64,000 bases of DNA from Pelagomonas calceolata (taxonomy: Eukaryota > Sar > Pelagophyceae > Pelagomonadales > Pelagomonadaceae): the NCBI GenBank assembly GCA_918797485.1, contig CAKKNE010000001.1, positions 5,084,001 through 5,148,000 of the forward strand, in the 5' to 3' direction. Both the position numbers and the translations under genes were made by a program. The notes beneath the pieces were generated by a model. The model was not told the DNA's origin and made no database searches. It saw only the letters and a list, made by a program, of their open reading frames with translations. This document shows, piece after piece, positions 25,773 through 35,563 of this stretch. The stretch's first letter is position 1; every line of letters starts with the position of its first letter.

Positions 25773-26489
25773 ATGAGCCGCTGGGGCAAGGCAAGGCGCG
25801 ACGTGAGCCAGTCCATCCCGGACCACATCGACACGTACAGAGCACGCTCGGAATTCCTGGAGCTGCGCACCCACGCGCGACGGCTCACCGACGAGAACGA
25901 GCGCCTGCGCCACCGGCTCGCGGGCTGCCTCGGCCGCAAGTCGCTCGGCCGCGGCGCGGCGTCGACGAGCCTCGGGCGGTCGCCGCGGCGGCCCCAACGC
26001 CGCGCCGCCGCGTCGCCCGTGCGCGCGCCGGCGGCTCCGGCTGTCGACGCGGGCGTCAAAGACCTGATCAAGAACTACCGACGGGCGCTGCGCCGCGCCG
26101 ACGCGCGCGCGGTTGACTTGCAAGCCAGAGCACAGGCCGCCGAGGCGCGGGCCGTCGCAGCGGAGCGACGCGCGGCGGCCGCGGAGCTTCGAGCCGCCGA
26201 GGCCGAGGCGCGCGAGGCCGCGGCTCCGCCGGCGGCGCCAACGCAGGAGGTGCCGCGCGCGGTGGCGCCGCCCCGGCCGCCCCCGCCGCGGCCGCGGACC
26301 CCGGACACGCCGGACTCGGACGACGGCGTCGCGGCGGCGCTCCGCGACGAGGTGTCGAACCTCGACGCCGAAATCGACGTCCTGCGCGGTGCTCTCAAGG
26401 CAGCAGGCGACCGGGTGACGGCTGCCTCGCTCGAGGAACGCGCACGCGAGGCTGCGCGAGCGATCCTCGCCGCATCGAGCCGGCGATAG
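25773..26489 (+). CDS. Coiled-coil protein of unknown function
   Basis: 238 residues. A short ordered N terminus (MSRWGKARRDVSQSIPDHID) leads into a heptad-rich helix (ARSEFLELRTHARRLTDENE). A second long Ala/Arg/Glu coiled coil lies at ~residues 95-155, then a proline-rich linker (PRPPPPRPRTPDTP), then a final amphipathic helix (DEVSNLDAEIDVLRGALKAA). No enzyme motif. Possibly structural or centrosomal, which is a guess. The stop is 20 bases from the convergent cytochrome c6 stop. Confidence 0.55.
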   Translation: MSRWGKARRDVSQSIPDHIDTYRARSEFLELRTHARRLTDENERLRHRLAGCLGRKSLGRGAASTSLGRSPRRPQRRAAASPVRAPAAPAVDAGVKDLIKNYRRALRRADARAVDLQARAQAAEARAVAAERRAAAAELRAAEAEAREAAAPPAAPTQEVPRAVAPPRPPPPRPRTPDTPDSDDGVAAALRDEVSNLDAEIDVLRGALKAAGDRVTAASLEERAREAARAILAASSRR

Positions 26490-26509
26490 AATAATACAAC
26501 AAAACAAGG

Positions 26510-26983
26510 TTATTGGGACCACTTCCCGTCGTCGGCGCGCGCGTCGACCCACTTCGACACTTCAGCGATGTCCGCGTCGGAGAGGCGTGCGCCAAAGGTG
26601 CAGGCCGGTTTGGGGGCGCACGCTTCCCCGAAGCCGGGCATCTGATTTTTGCCCATCGTCACGATCGTAGCGATATCAACGTTGTTGGCCGTCAGTGCCG
26701 CCCGATCGAGCGTCTTGCCGCGGGCCACAACGTTACCGCCACCGGCATGGCAGGCGGCGCACTTCGCCTCGAAGAGAACTGCACCGTCCGCCATTGCTGG
26801 TCGCGGCGACAGCGCCGACAGCGTCAGCGCCAGCGATGCGATCGCGCATCGGTGCGCGAGCCCTGGCCGCGGCCGCGTCGTCGAGCAGCTGACGGCACTG
26901 CATGCTGAGCTCCTGTGCGCAACGAGTGAGAGCGCCCTGCAAGCCGTCGCAGCAGTAACGAGGATGCCCAGTCTCGATCGCAT
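26510..26983 (-). CDS. petJ: Cytochrome c6 (plastid lumen)
   Basis: 157 residues: a ~68-residue leader ending ALSPRPAMA, a typical thylakoid-lumen cleavage site, then a mature class I cytochrome c. The haem site is AKCAACHAGGGNVV (CxxCH) and the sixth ligand is the Met in GKNQMPGFG. The C terminus DADIAEVSKWVDARADDGKW is the standard final helix. Cytochrome c6 carries electrons from cytochrome b6f to photosystem I. The mature size (~89 residues) is normal, with a small Cys-containing insertion ACAPKPACTFG near the C terminus. Confidence 0.95.
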   Translation of the reverse strand: MRSRLGILVTAATACRALSLVAHRSSACSAVSCSTTRPRPGLAHRCAIASLALTLSALSPRPAMADGAVLFEAKCAACHAGGGNVVARGKTLDRAALTANNVDIATIVTMGKNQMPGFGEACAPKPACTFGARLSDADIAEVSKWVDARADDGKWSQ

Positions 26984-27048
26984 GTCTCGAAACCGATCCG
27001 TGAGTCGTCAAAAATGGCCAAACACCAGCACACGGCGTTCAGAGCATA

Positions 27049-27072
27049 GCTAGCGTCATGTAAGACACTAGC
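27049..27072 (-). promoter_or_regulatory. Palindromic upstream element, copy 8
   Basis: GCTAGCGTCATGTAAGAC then ACTAGC, 66 bases upstream of the cytochrome c6 ATG. No gene follows on the other side for 2.9 kb. Confidence 0.7.
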
Positions 27073-29946
27073 AAACCAGCCACACCTCTCGCAACCCGAC
27101 CGCTGGGCTCACAAAATAAACCCGGTTTGACCGCATTTCGGCCATTTGCCAAAAAAGGCGGCGTGCGCCAGACGTAGGGCGCGACGCTTGTCTGTGGCGA
27201 TCGGTCTGTCCTACGCCACCCTTGGGCCGGCCGAGGGGCGGCGGGCGCGTGCAAAACGACGCGCGGGATGCCGAGAACTCGGCCTTGTCTCGGTACGATG
27301 CCTGAGCGCAAACTCTTCCTCCGTCGCCGCTGGGGCCTACGGGGAGCCGGGTCGACTCACCAAAAACGAATACCCAACAAAGAATTTAAAAAGTACTAGT
27401 AGGTTACTAGTAGGTTGCCATACGCAGGCTTCCGGGTACTTCTGAAGGGGGGACTCGACGGTTTTGAGACGGGCGGGTCCCGCCCGATCCATTGGAGTAA
27501 AGTCCCTCTAGTGAAAAGACCCGCTAGCAAACCTCGTGACCCGCACGAGCTCAGAGCAGCCCACTTTTTGCGGCCGCGCGCGGCCCAATCGGTACGCACA
27601 GCACACAGCAGCACTTGATAAGACGTCCACGCGCGCCGGCGCCCACGCGCGCCGAAAAATTCGCGCGCGTTGCGCCACAGAGGCCGCCAACCAGCAAGAC
27701 CAGTGTAAGGAGGCGCTACGCGCGCCCTAATCGCTGCCCGAACCGCGTCCCGGACGGCGGGCGCGAACGGGCTACTTCCGAAGGCTGCCCTGGACACGCG
27801 GCGCGCACGAACAGCATGTCGACCGCGACCGCGCGACCGTCGTCGAGCGGCGCGGCGGCACCGCGGTGGGGTTCGCGCACCCATCAGCACAGCCGCGCGC
27901 TTTCGTGGGCCTTGAGGGGTATTATTAGGTAGTCTAAGGGCGAAAAACTTATTTTCCGTATTATGGATGATTCCGGTTGGCTTTATGGTGAGTCGACCCA
28001 GCCCTGTGATTTATTGTGGCAAGATCACGACCTGAACGAGCGTCCCTGAAGTTTTGAGCGAAATCGCCTCCACAGTAACGGAGAAAAAAAATCGAGCGCG
28101 GGACGGCGTTTTCGGCGACGTGCCCAAAAACGCCCTTGGCGCTGCGGGGGCGGCGCCTGGTTGAAACGGCAGAAGGAGTGGTCCCTCCGCGGCGCGTTCG
28201 TGGGCGGCGTGTTCTTGAAACGACTTCCGGCTCCGCGGTCAAGCCGCGCGGGACGCCCCGAGAGTCCGAGACCGCCCGACGGGGCGCGCCGGGCGCGTAG
28301 ACGACAATTGACGGCGAGCGCGCCGTCGGACTCGGCCGTGGGACGGGTGCGGACGTCTGATGCCGCGAGAGCCTTAGGCTGAGGGCTTAGTGTCGTTCGC
28401 GCGCCTACTTGTGCCGACATATGAATTATAGTAGGCAATCAAATTACCAGGGTAATTGCCGGTAGTGGAAATTACCGGTAATTACCGGTAATTACCGGAG
28501 TCGATTTTTGGCTACCGGGTAATGACCCCTGGGGTGGAAAGGTAAAACGCGTGAGTAAAGGGTGGACGCGGCAGACGCGTTTTGGACTATGGGCAGGATA
28601 TGGCCAAGCCCATGCCCCAGGGGCATCGTCCCACGGTCCCAAGTGAGCTTTTTACGCGTCAGTCCCATTGGAAATGCTAATCTGGGTTCTGGGAGGCTGC
28701 CCCGGCCCGGCTCACCTTGGACCTCCCAGATTACCGGTAATTTCCGTTACCAGGGTAATTTACCGGTAATTACCGGTAATTACCGACCCTGAGATCTCGT
28801 TACCGGGTAATTTGCCAACTATAATATGAATTTTAATTAATAGCTAAAAATGCCTTTGTGGCGAATGCGCTGCAAAGATGTCAAGGAGACATCCAACGTA
28901 CCCCTAGTGTACTACGCGAAGGTTATTAGCCCCCAAAAGCGATCAGGAGGCCCAGGCGTGGGGGCCCGGCGCGGCGTCCCCGGCCCGTGCACGAAAGCCA
29001 CTTAGCCCTTTTTTTGGAGGCACGCAATTCGTAGTAGAGCCCGAGGCGTCTCGAAACACAACGCGGGAGCCGGCCGTGCCGCTCCGACGGCCGGAGAAGG
29101 GCAAACCTAGTCATTTCGTAGACTGGGTGAATCGCCGGCGATACACAAGTCCAAATTTAAAGCGCGGCCGACAGCAGATCTCGTTCATACTCGATCAGTC
29201 GTTTAGACGCGTGTCGACGCCGTTTCCACAAATCGCGCTACTAGCTGCGACGAGATTTCGAGATCGTACGGGCACCGACCTCGAAAATCTCCTCGTCGCG
29301 GCTTTATCACCTCGAAATAGCCTCGGCGGCTAGCAGCGCGGCACCGCGGCGTCCTTTGGACACCCCTTAACGTCTCTACGGCCCGAATCACGCTCAAGGC
29401 TGGCACCGCATCCGTGAGGCGCCTGTCCCCCGAATCGCGGCGACGCCCGCCGCGCCCAGTCCGCCAGCCCATTTGTCTCTCCGACCCGTCGCAGCGCCAT
29501 CATATCTCCCGGCGCGACTCTCGCGCACCTTTTTAGCGCCGCGCGACGAGTTTCCCTCCACAGTAACGCGCAGATTTGTCGTTTTCCCAAGTCCGTCGAT
29601 TTCTTCGCCGCGCCGGCGCCTCGGGCCGTCTCCTTTGGACCGGGGGCCGGGCGTGGGGCGGAGCGATCGCCCCTATCTCGGTTTTCTCGGAGGTGCCCGG
29701 CGCGCCGCGCAGGGCCGGGGCCATTGCGCTGGAAAACCCGTTTAAGAAGTGAATTGTTTTAGGGTTTTTTAGCTGAGCCAAGCGGTCGGGTTGCCTCTCG
29801 CACACTGATTATCGCAACATAACTCTCCGCGCGACGTAGTGCGCGGCTCATCACAGCCCTCCGGCCGCCAGCAAAGCGCCACGCCATCGCTGGAGCCGTT
29901 TGGTTGTGCCTAGAGAGACTGCTGCCAGCGCTCGTAAGCGACTGCC
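27073..29946. other. Gene-poor 2.9-kb region
   Basis: Open frames exist on both strands but have repetitive Arg/Ala/Pro content typical of GC-rich noise and match no family. The region contains the MITE-like element at 28425-28825, a direct repeat of TACTAGTAGGT at 27395-27415, and two occurrences of CCTCCACAGTAACG (near 28066 and 29556). It could hold non-coding RNA or degraded repeats. I cannot support a gene. Confidence 0.5.
28425..28825. mobile_element. MITE-like element with terminal inverted repeats
   Basis: 401 bp. The left end ATTATAGTAGGCAA and the inverse of the right end (ATTATAGTTGGCAA) match at 13 of 14 positions. Both subterminal regions are packed with self-complementary AATTACCGGTAATT units, three to four on each side. 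The flanks carry ATGA at 28421-28424 and 28826-28829, a possible 4-base target duplication. The interior has no coding capacity. This fits a non-autonomous DNA transposon; the superfamily is not clear. Confidence 0.65.
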
Positions 29947-30504
29947 GTGAACGCGCCGGCGCCGTCCTCCCGCACGGCAACTGATCGCGCAAAGGTCGCC
30001 GCGACCGCAAGGATGGCCGCCGCCAAGAAGGCCTTCGCCAAGCTCACGACGGCCTTCGCTGCCGCGCCGCGCTGGACGCTCGGCCACTTCAAGGCGCACC
30101 TCAAGGAGGGCATGGACAAGGAGTCCTGGAAGACCATGCTGCCCGGCGTGCGCGGCTCCGCCCAGGTCGCCGAGATGAAGGACTCCATGAAGGTGTTAGA
30201 TGCCTTACAAGGCGACGAGCTCGATGGAAGTAATAGAGTGGAAGGTCTGCGCCTGACGCGCGTCGCGCGCGCGTCGGAGCAGTCGCGGAGTTATTGTGCT
30301 GATATATTAACGAGGTACGACCAGACCGTGCTGCTGCACCGCTGGTTTTTGAGGAGGCAGACGGCAGGATTGCCGATGCCGGAGACCCTGGAGGACGCGA
30401 CGCAGATGATGTCGCGCGACCCGCAGTCGCGGCCGCCGCGCGAGTCGCGAGCTAATAGAGCGATGCGGGCCGCGCAGAGAAGGGCGGCGCGGCGCGGGTT
30501 CTAG
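29947..30504 (+). CDS. Stand-alone SRP54 M-domain-like protein
   Basis: 185 residues. The ~40-residue Ala/Lys/Arg-rich N terminus could be a mitochondrial or plastid presequence. From WTLGHFKAHLKEG onward the order of elements follows the signal-sequence-binding M domain of SRP54/Ffh: a TL-x-x-F-x-x-L helix, an LPGVRG finger-loop-like segment, MKDSMKVLDALQGDEL, a VEGLRLTRVARAS stretch (compare I-x-GSRxxRIAxGSG), and DILTRYDQTVLLHRW (compare VNRLLKQFDDMxxMM). No NG GTPase domain is present. It may bind hydrophobic targeting signals or RNA in an organelle. This is a pattern-based call needing a profile search. Confidence 0.6.
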   Translation: MNAPAPSSRTATDRAKVAATARMAAAKKAFAKLTTAFAAAPRWTLGHFKAHLKEGMDKESWKTMLPGVRGSAQVAEMKDSMKVLDALQGDELDGSNRVEGLRLTRVARASEQSRSYCADILTRYDQTVLLHRWFLRRQTAGLPMPETLEDATQMMSRDPQSRPPRESRANRAMRAAQRRAARRGF

Positions 30505-30660
30505 AGACACGCGTCGCTGGCGTTGTGACGCCGTGGCGCAGCGGCGCGCGGCGATGGCGTCGAGGCGGCGGCGGCGCGTGACGCGGCGAGACGCGGTTCT
30601 GGAGTCGCGTCCGACCGCCGTGACGCCATCGACGCGACACGCCCTGCGACGCCGTCGGTA
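30505..30660. repeat. Introner-signature sequence cluster, 3' flank
   Basis: Several imperfect copies of GCGATGGCGTCGAGGCGGC and its inverse (GTGACGCCATCGACGCGACA), the introner core, lie between two convergent stop codons. It is probably a decayed or partial introner-type insertion. Confidence 0.45.
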
Positions 30661-30689
30661 CCCCCTTAACTAGTAGTCAATGTGCAGCA

Positions 30690-31625
30690 TTACTTGCGCG
30701 TAAAAGTTTTCCCGCCAGCCGTCTTCATCTCGCGCGGCTTATCGGAAGTCAGGACCGCGCGGTTCACGACCTGGATCCACGACGCCACCTTCCGCCGCAT
30801 GCGCATGTGCATGTTCGTCTTCGCCGCCTTGATGTGGAAGTGGACGTAGTTCCGGAAACCCACCAGTAAATCGCACGTCTTCTCGAGCTTTTGCGGCGTC
30901 GCGACGTGGCTTCTGAAAATCACAAAGGACACGTAGCCCGCTATCGTTGGGGATTCGGCACCTACCGATTGGATCTCGCGCGGCGGCCTAGAACCTTCGG
31001 AGAACACGCAAGGCGGCGCGCCGCCCAACGCCCGCGCTCGCTCCTGGAACTGCTGGAGGAAGACGCGCGCGTAGGCCTTGTCCGTCTCCTCGCGAAAATC
31101 GACGGCGAAGATGACCGTGACGCGGTCCCAGGAGTCGCGAGACGCCGGGTCGTTGCCGGCGACGATGTACGCGGACTCGCCCCGCCGCCACGGTAATCGA
31201 GCCACTGGTAAATCACGAGCCGTGCCATTCACTAACGCCTCGAAGGCGGCCTCGAAGGGCGCTCCCACTAAATGCCTCTTTATCCTCGCGAGTTTCCGCA
31301 GCGTTTCCGTCGGCGCCGCGCACTCGTCCGCATTGACCGACAACGCCACGTCATAGCCATTCTCCGGTTGCGTTACTAGTCCAGCAAAGGTCGTTTCCAA
31401 ACACCGCGCGCCGCCGTGCTCCAGTAACGTGTCGTAGCACGGCAATTTTGCGTGTAAAGTCAATACCGATTCCTGCCCCGGCAGCACGACGAGCTTAAAC
31501 AACGCATCGTCGAAGTCCGCGCAGCTCACCTCGCAGGGCTCGCGCTTCCCGTCAATTAAGCGCGCGCCGAGCGCCTCCTCGAGGATGGCGGACTGCGGCT
31601 CCAGTTTCAGCATCTGGGAGGCCAT
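30690..31625 (-). CDS. ARPC2: Arp2/3 complex subunit 2 (ARPC2, p34-Arc)
   Basis: 311 residues, full length for the family (~300). Landmarks: LEPQSAILEEAL, AKLPCYDTLLEHGG, SAYIVAGNDPASRDSWDRVTV, YVSFVIFRSHV, CDLLVGFRNYVHFHIKAAKTNMHMRMR, and the C terminus REMKTAGGKTFTRK. ARPC2 and ARPC4 form the core of the seven-subunit complex that nucleates branched actin filaments. It indicates an Arp2/3-based actin system in this alga. Confidence 0.95.
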   Translation of the reverse strand: MASQMLKLEPQSAILEEALGARLIDGKREPCEVSCADFDDALFKLVVLPGQESVLTLHAKLPCYDTLLEHGGARCLETTFAGLVTQPENGYDVALSVNADECAAPTETLRKLARIKRHLVGAPFEAAFEALVNGTARDLPVARLPWRRGESAYIVAGNDPASRDSWDRVTVIFAVDFREETDKAYARVFLQQFQERARALGGAPPCVFSEGSRPPREIQSVGAESPTIAGYVSFVIFRSHVATPQKLEKTCDLLVGFRNYVHFHIKAAKTNMHMRMRRKVASWIQVVNRAVLTSDKPREMKTAGGKTFTRK

Positions 31626-31800
31626 GGGGCAGCCTCAAACGGTGCTGTTGGTGCCGGTGGTGAGCGGTGCAGCGCTACGTTTCGTGCCCCAGCGTCGTCG
31701 TCGTATTTTGGTGTGTTTTGAGAGGCCGCGGCGCGAGGCGGACCCCGCACCTTTCAAGGGAGGTGTCGTCTCGTCGAAGTAGGAGACTCGTCTGTAGGTT

Positions 31801-32472
31801 TTACCTCCCCCGGCCACGCCCTCGCCCGCCGCCGCCGCGACCGCGCCCACCCCGCCCGCGCCCCGCCGACGCGTCCGACGCGATGCGCTTCTTGAATGCC
31901 GCCGCCCGCTTCGATTCTCCTCCACGGGCAGCTTTCTTCGCGGCCTTGCGCGCGTCACGAGCAATTAATTGCTCGGCGCGCGCACGGTCGTCGGCCGAGA
32001 GCAAGGACGGGTCCTCCTTGAAGCGTGCACGCAGCTCCGCGTTGCGCCGGATCGTCGTCTCGTCGGCTTGCGCGCCCCAGGCCGTCGTCTTCTTGGCCCG
32101 CTTCGGAGGCGCCTCACCGACGGGCGCCGCCGCTCGCTTGGCCGCGCGGCGCGCTTCGGCCGCAGCCGATCTAGGGGCGCGCGCCGACGACGGCGCGGGA
32201 GCTGGTGCAGGTACGGGAGCTGGTGCAGGTACGGGAGCTGGTGCAGGTATGGGAGCCGGCGCTGGCACCGGCGCCGCCACTGCGCCCGCCCGTCGCGCAG
32301 CCCGCCGTGCCATCGCCGCGGGTGAGCGTTTCTCGGCCCTTTGCCTAGCGAACTGTTCTTGGCGCGTCATTTGTGGTGCTGCTGGTACCGGTGCCGGTGC
32401 CGGTGCCGGTGCGAGGGCCGCGCGTTTCGCTGCACGCCGGGCCTCGGCTGCTGCACTTCGCTTCCTCTCCAT
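31801..32472 (-). CDS. Low-complexity RGG-box protein
   Basis: 223 residues with two copies of AAEARRAAKRAA (N-terminal and ~residue 103), a proline/alanine ladder (PVPAPAPIPAPAP and so on) encoded by 18-bp tandem repeats at 32205-32270, and a C-terminal RGRGGRGRGGGGRGRGRGR typical of RNA-binding RGG boxes. The middle segment (AWGAQADETTIRRNAELRARF ... DDRARAEQLIARDARK) is ordered. Probably an RNA-associated nuclear protein; I cannot name it. Confidence 0.6.
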   Translation of the reverse strand: MERKRSAAAEARRAAKRAALAPAPAPAPVPAAPQMTRQEQFARQRAEKRSPAAMARRAARRAGAVAAPVPAPAPIPAPAPVPAPAPVPAPAPAPSSARAPRSAAAEARRAAKRAAAPVGEAPPKRAKKTTAWGAQADETTIRRNAELRARFKEDPSLLSADDRARAEQLIARDARKAAKKAARGGESKRAAAFKKRIASDASAGRGRGGRGRGGGGRGRGRGR

Positions 32473-32746
32473 TTCTAAGCCGAGCTACAGCTGCAGACGC
32501 TGGCTGCGTTGTACAGCGGTGCAATGCACAGGCGATTGATGTGTCAGAACCACCGATGCGCGAGCTACGCTGCTGCAATTGTGCGATTAATCTAGCCTGC
32601 AGGCAGCGTGTAACACACTATCTCAGAGCTAAAAAAAGAGGAAAGCACTACTTGACGCGCATCCATCCGTCGCCGCTGCGTTTTGATTGCGCGATCGGAA
32701 GCTCATTACACCTGCACTTCAGAGCACAGCACTTGCAGCTGCACTC

Positions 32747-34300
32747 ATGACTCTACTGGACCACCAACGCGCCCAAGAGCGCACCGAAGCGGCTGAAGCG
32801 CACCAAAAAGACGAAAAGCACGGCCTATTAATAACAAAGAAAGACGCCAAAGCGAAGCCGCCGTGCCCGCCAACGAAGAAATTAAGATCCCAGGCCTTCG
32901 TCCTCGACCAGATGCGGCACAGCATGAAGTTCTTCTCTCCCGAACGAGCTATTGATGAGAGTGGTGGCTACTTCCACTTCTTTGCGGCGGACGGTTCGAT
33001 CTTCGACGCGGACACTAAAGTGTTGGTCACTCAAGCTAGATTTATCTTCTCTCTATCTGTCGCGGCGGAGCACCTGAAAGACCCCAAATATCTCAAAGCC
33101 GTCGAGCACGGGGTGTCGTGGTTGGCGACGGGACCCCTGCGGAACAAAGCAAATGGCGCCTACCACTGGGCACTGAAAGATGGAAAACCGACGTCGTCTA
33201 AAATATTCACCTACGGCCTCGCGCAGTGTCTGCTGGCCTACGCGGCAGCACTCAGGGCGGGGTGCAAGGCCGCGGCGCCTTACCTAAATGAGACGTGGGA
33301 GACGCTTGAAACTAGATTATTCGTGGAAAGGGACGGTTTGTATGCCGAGGAGGCCTCATCAGATTGGAAGATTGATAAATATCGAAGTGAAAGTGGCAAC
33401 CTGCACATGACCGAGGCGCTCATCGCGTGCTACGAAGCTACGAGTGATCAAAAGTTCCTCGATAGAGCGCTGCTCGTCGCGGACCGGATCTGCAATAAGG
33501 CGGCGGGCCAGACGCAGGGTCTCGTCTGGGAGCACTTCGACGAAACTTGGACCGCGAATCTCGAGTTCGACAACGACAACGAGGCTCTCAAGATCTTCCG
33601 GCCCTGGGGCTTCCAGCCGGACCCTGTGTGGAAATCAAATTTCGGACGCCCCACGCCATCGACGCGACATCGTCCCCGCAACTGCATCTGCTCGATGGCG
33701 TGGAGGTTCCACGCCATCGACGCGACGTTGTCCCCGCAACTGCATCTGCTCGATGGCGTGGAGGTTCCACGCCATCGACGCGTTGTCCCCGTAACCTAAC
33801 TCACTGGTTGATTTCCACACAGGCCTGGCCATCAGGTGGAATGGGCGCGCTTTTTGTTGACGATTGATCGGCATTGTAAAGCGGCGGGCCAGGCGCGGTG
33901 GTGGCTCTTACCGAAAGCGCGCTTCCTCTTCGACGTCGCTACTGACAAGGCCTGGGACGACGAGTTTGGCGGGCTGTGCTACTCGATTGATTTGGATGGG
34001 GCCGTCTGCAACGGCGACAAGATCTTCTGGGTCCAGTGCGAATCGATCGGGACGGCCGCGATGCTCGCTTCCACTACTGGCGAGGACAAGTATTGGCAGA
34101 TATATGATAAATTGTGGCGCTACAGCTGGGACAAGTGGGTCGACCACGAGCACGGGTCCTGGTTCAGGCGCATGAACCGGGAGCACGTGCCGTACTTTAC
34201 GGAGAAGACCAAGTTGTCGTTGTGTGTGGACCCGGACTTCCACATGCTCGGCGCCTATGCGGGTTGTCTGACGTTTATGAATGACGCGGGCGTGGCCTAG
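32747..34300 (+). CDS. N-acylglucosamine 2-epimerase / mannose isomerase family protein, one introner-type intron
   Basis: Exons 32747-33615 and 33823-34300 join in frame to give 448 residues. The (alpha/alpha)6-barrel family is recognised from ESGGYFHFFAADGSIFDADTK, VTQARFIFSLS, ESGNLHMTEALIACYEAT, and the joined WGFQPGHQVEWARFLL, which the intron interrupts exactly. CVDPDFHMLGAYAGCLTFM closes the barrel. Members epimerise N-acylglucosamine/N-acylmannosamine or isomerise mannose and fructose; this one cannot be assigned. The N terminus is Lys-rich and lacks a signal peptide. Splicing at a GC donor removes the element and one target copy. Confidence 0.88.
33616..33822 (+). mobile_element. Introner-type intron in the AGE-family gene
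   Basis: Element 33624-33822 begins CTGTGTGGAAATCAA and ends TTGATTTCCACACAG, perfect inverted ends. Flanking 8-mers are GCCGGACC (33616) and GCCTGGCC (33823). The interior holds 58-bp tandem units (starts at 33652, 33710 and 33768), each a potential hairpin between CGCCATCGA and TCGATGGCG. Frame dictates GC-AG splicing at 33616. Confidence 0.85.
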
Positions 34301-34378
34301 GTTATTTAGTAATTTTCGCTTAGAGAGAGATAATCGCGCGAGTATTGTTACGGTGCTAGAGAGATAATCGGCAAAAAA

Positions 34379-34402
34379 GCTAGTGTCTTACAGGACGCTA
34401 GC
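34379..34402 (+). promoter_or_regulatory. Palindromic upstream element, copy 9
   Basis: GCTAGTGTCTTACAGG then ACGCTAGC, between two tandem plus-strand genes, 107 bases before the ATG at 34509. Confidence 0.7.
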
Positions 34403-34508
34403 TCGTTTTTTGGGTCGGCTCTGCGGCGCACGTCTGCGCGCGCAGCCGTCCAGCTGCTACCATAAGGCTGCAGCCAGTGCTCAAGGCACTGTTGCATCGG
34501 TCTGTTGC

Positions 34509-35483
34509 ATGGCGCGACTTGATGCTGATGCTGTGGGTGGCCAATTCAGCCCTACCTGGATGGGAAGGCACAGCCTATACACTCAGGTCACGGGAGACGC
34601 GAGAGGTCCTGATAATGTTGTAGCTCATGGAGCTAACAGACGGTTGTGGACCGCCGTCGACACGGGATACCTCCTCGGAATCCGTGCGGCCATCCGCGCG
34701 GGCGCGGACATCGACTCGGTCGATTTAGGGTGGGCAGCGGTGAACTGGGCTGTGAGCCAAAATAGACTCGACGTCGCTTCTGAACTGCTCTCCCTGGGCG
34801 CCAATCCGAATGCGGGACACCCGAGGGCATCCGGCCTGCATGTGGCGGCATACCGCGGGAGGTTTGACGTGGTTTTGATGCTACTTCGCAGCGGGGCAGA
34901 GCTTCGGGAGATACCGGGCGTAGAACATCCAATGAATGTGATTCCTGAGTGGTTTGGAGCTTCTCCGATCGTGCCCCGGAGCCGCGTCGAGAATTGTCCC
35001 ATTACGATTCAGTATTTAAGACGCGTGCACGAGTCGGGAGGCTTTAACACCTACAAGGAGACACGCTACCGCGGGTGCCTGGCTGTGCATCTCATTGCAC
35101 GCCATCGGCGCTTGCCTACTGATGTCCAAGGTGTAATTCTCAAGACTCTACTGGGCTCCCGGGGTCGCAAGATAATCATCGAAGTGGTTGACATGTTCTC
35201 TGGTCTTCCCGCCACAACATCGAGGATTATTCACTTTATTGTAGATGCAAAAATGTGTCTCCGGATCCTCTTTAAACGCTACCTTAGATTGATGAATGAC
35301 GACCTCTCCGAAGTGGTCGCGCGAGTGTATCAAGGGCGCCGAGTTAAGTTGAGCTTTCGCCTGCCGGACACGGACGTGGGGATCAATGGAACTGAAACGC
35401 TGCGATCCTTAGGTTTGTCCAGCGCCGCTGAGGCCGGCGAGATGGCGCCGGTGGTCTTCGAGGCGCATCTTTTGGAGGCCTAA
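34509..35483 (+). CDS. Ankyrin-repeat protein, same subfamily as the 3.9-kb gene
   Basis: 324 residues from the ATG at 34509. Ankyrin repeats: GYLLGIRAAIRAGADIDSVD, VASELLSLGANPNAGHPRASG, LHVAAYRGRFDVVLMLLRSGA. Then comes YLRRVHESGGFNTYKETRYRG ... IARHRRLPTDVQGVIL, the same module as in the ankyrin gene at 3.9-4.8 kb (VHTAGGF ... RGRRLPADV). The last ~100 residues are distinct: a hydrophobic FSGLPATTSRIIHFIVDAKMC and an end segment (GRRVKLSFRLPDTDVGINGTE then LRSLGLS) that could be a beta-grasp fold. No function known. Confidence 0.8.
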   Translation: MARLDADAVGGQFSPTWMGRHSLYTQVTGDARGPDNVVAHGANRRLWTAVDTGYLLGIRAAIRAGADIDSVDLGWAAVNWAVSQNRLDVASELLSLGANPNAGHPRASGLHVAAYRGRFDVVLMLLRSGAELREIPGVEHPMNVIPEWFGASPIVPRSRVENCPITIQYLRRVHESGGFNTYKETRYRGCLAVHLIARHRRLPTDVQGVILKTLLGSRGRKIIIEVVDMFSGLPATTSRIIHFIVDAKMCLRILFKRYLRLMNDDLSEVVARVYQGRRVKLSFRLPDTDVGINGTETLRSLGLSSAAEAGEMAPVVFEAHLLEA

Positions 35484-35563
35484 TGTTCTGTTGTTTTATG
35501 ACACAACTACATATGAAACACACGACGCGCTAGGCGCCGTAGTCTCCAAATATTGTCAACAAT

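Noticed and set aside
25698-26552. 284-codon minus-strand frame over the coiled-coil gene
   Set aside because: Arg/Ala/Gly repeats typical of antisense frames in GC-rich coding DNA.
28425-28825. CRISPR-like array from repeated TTACCGGTAATT units
   Set aside because: Units are palindromic, adjacent and without unique spacers, and occur at both ends of a transposon-like element.
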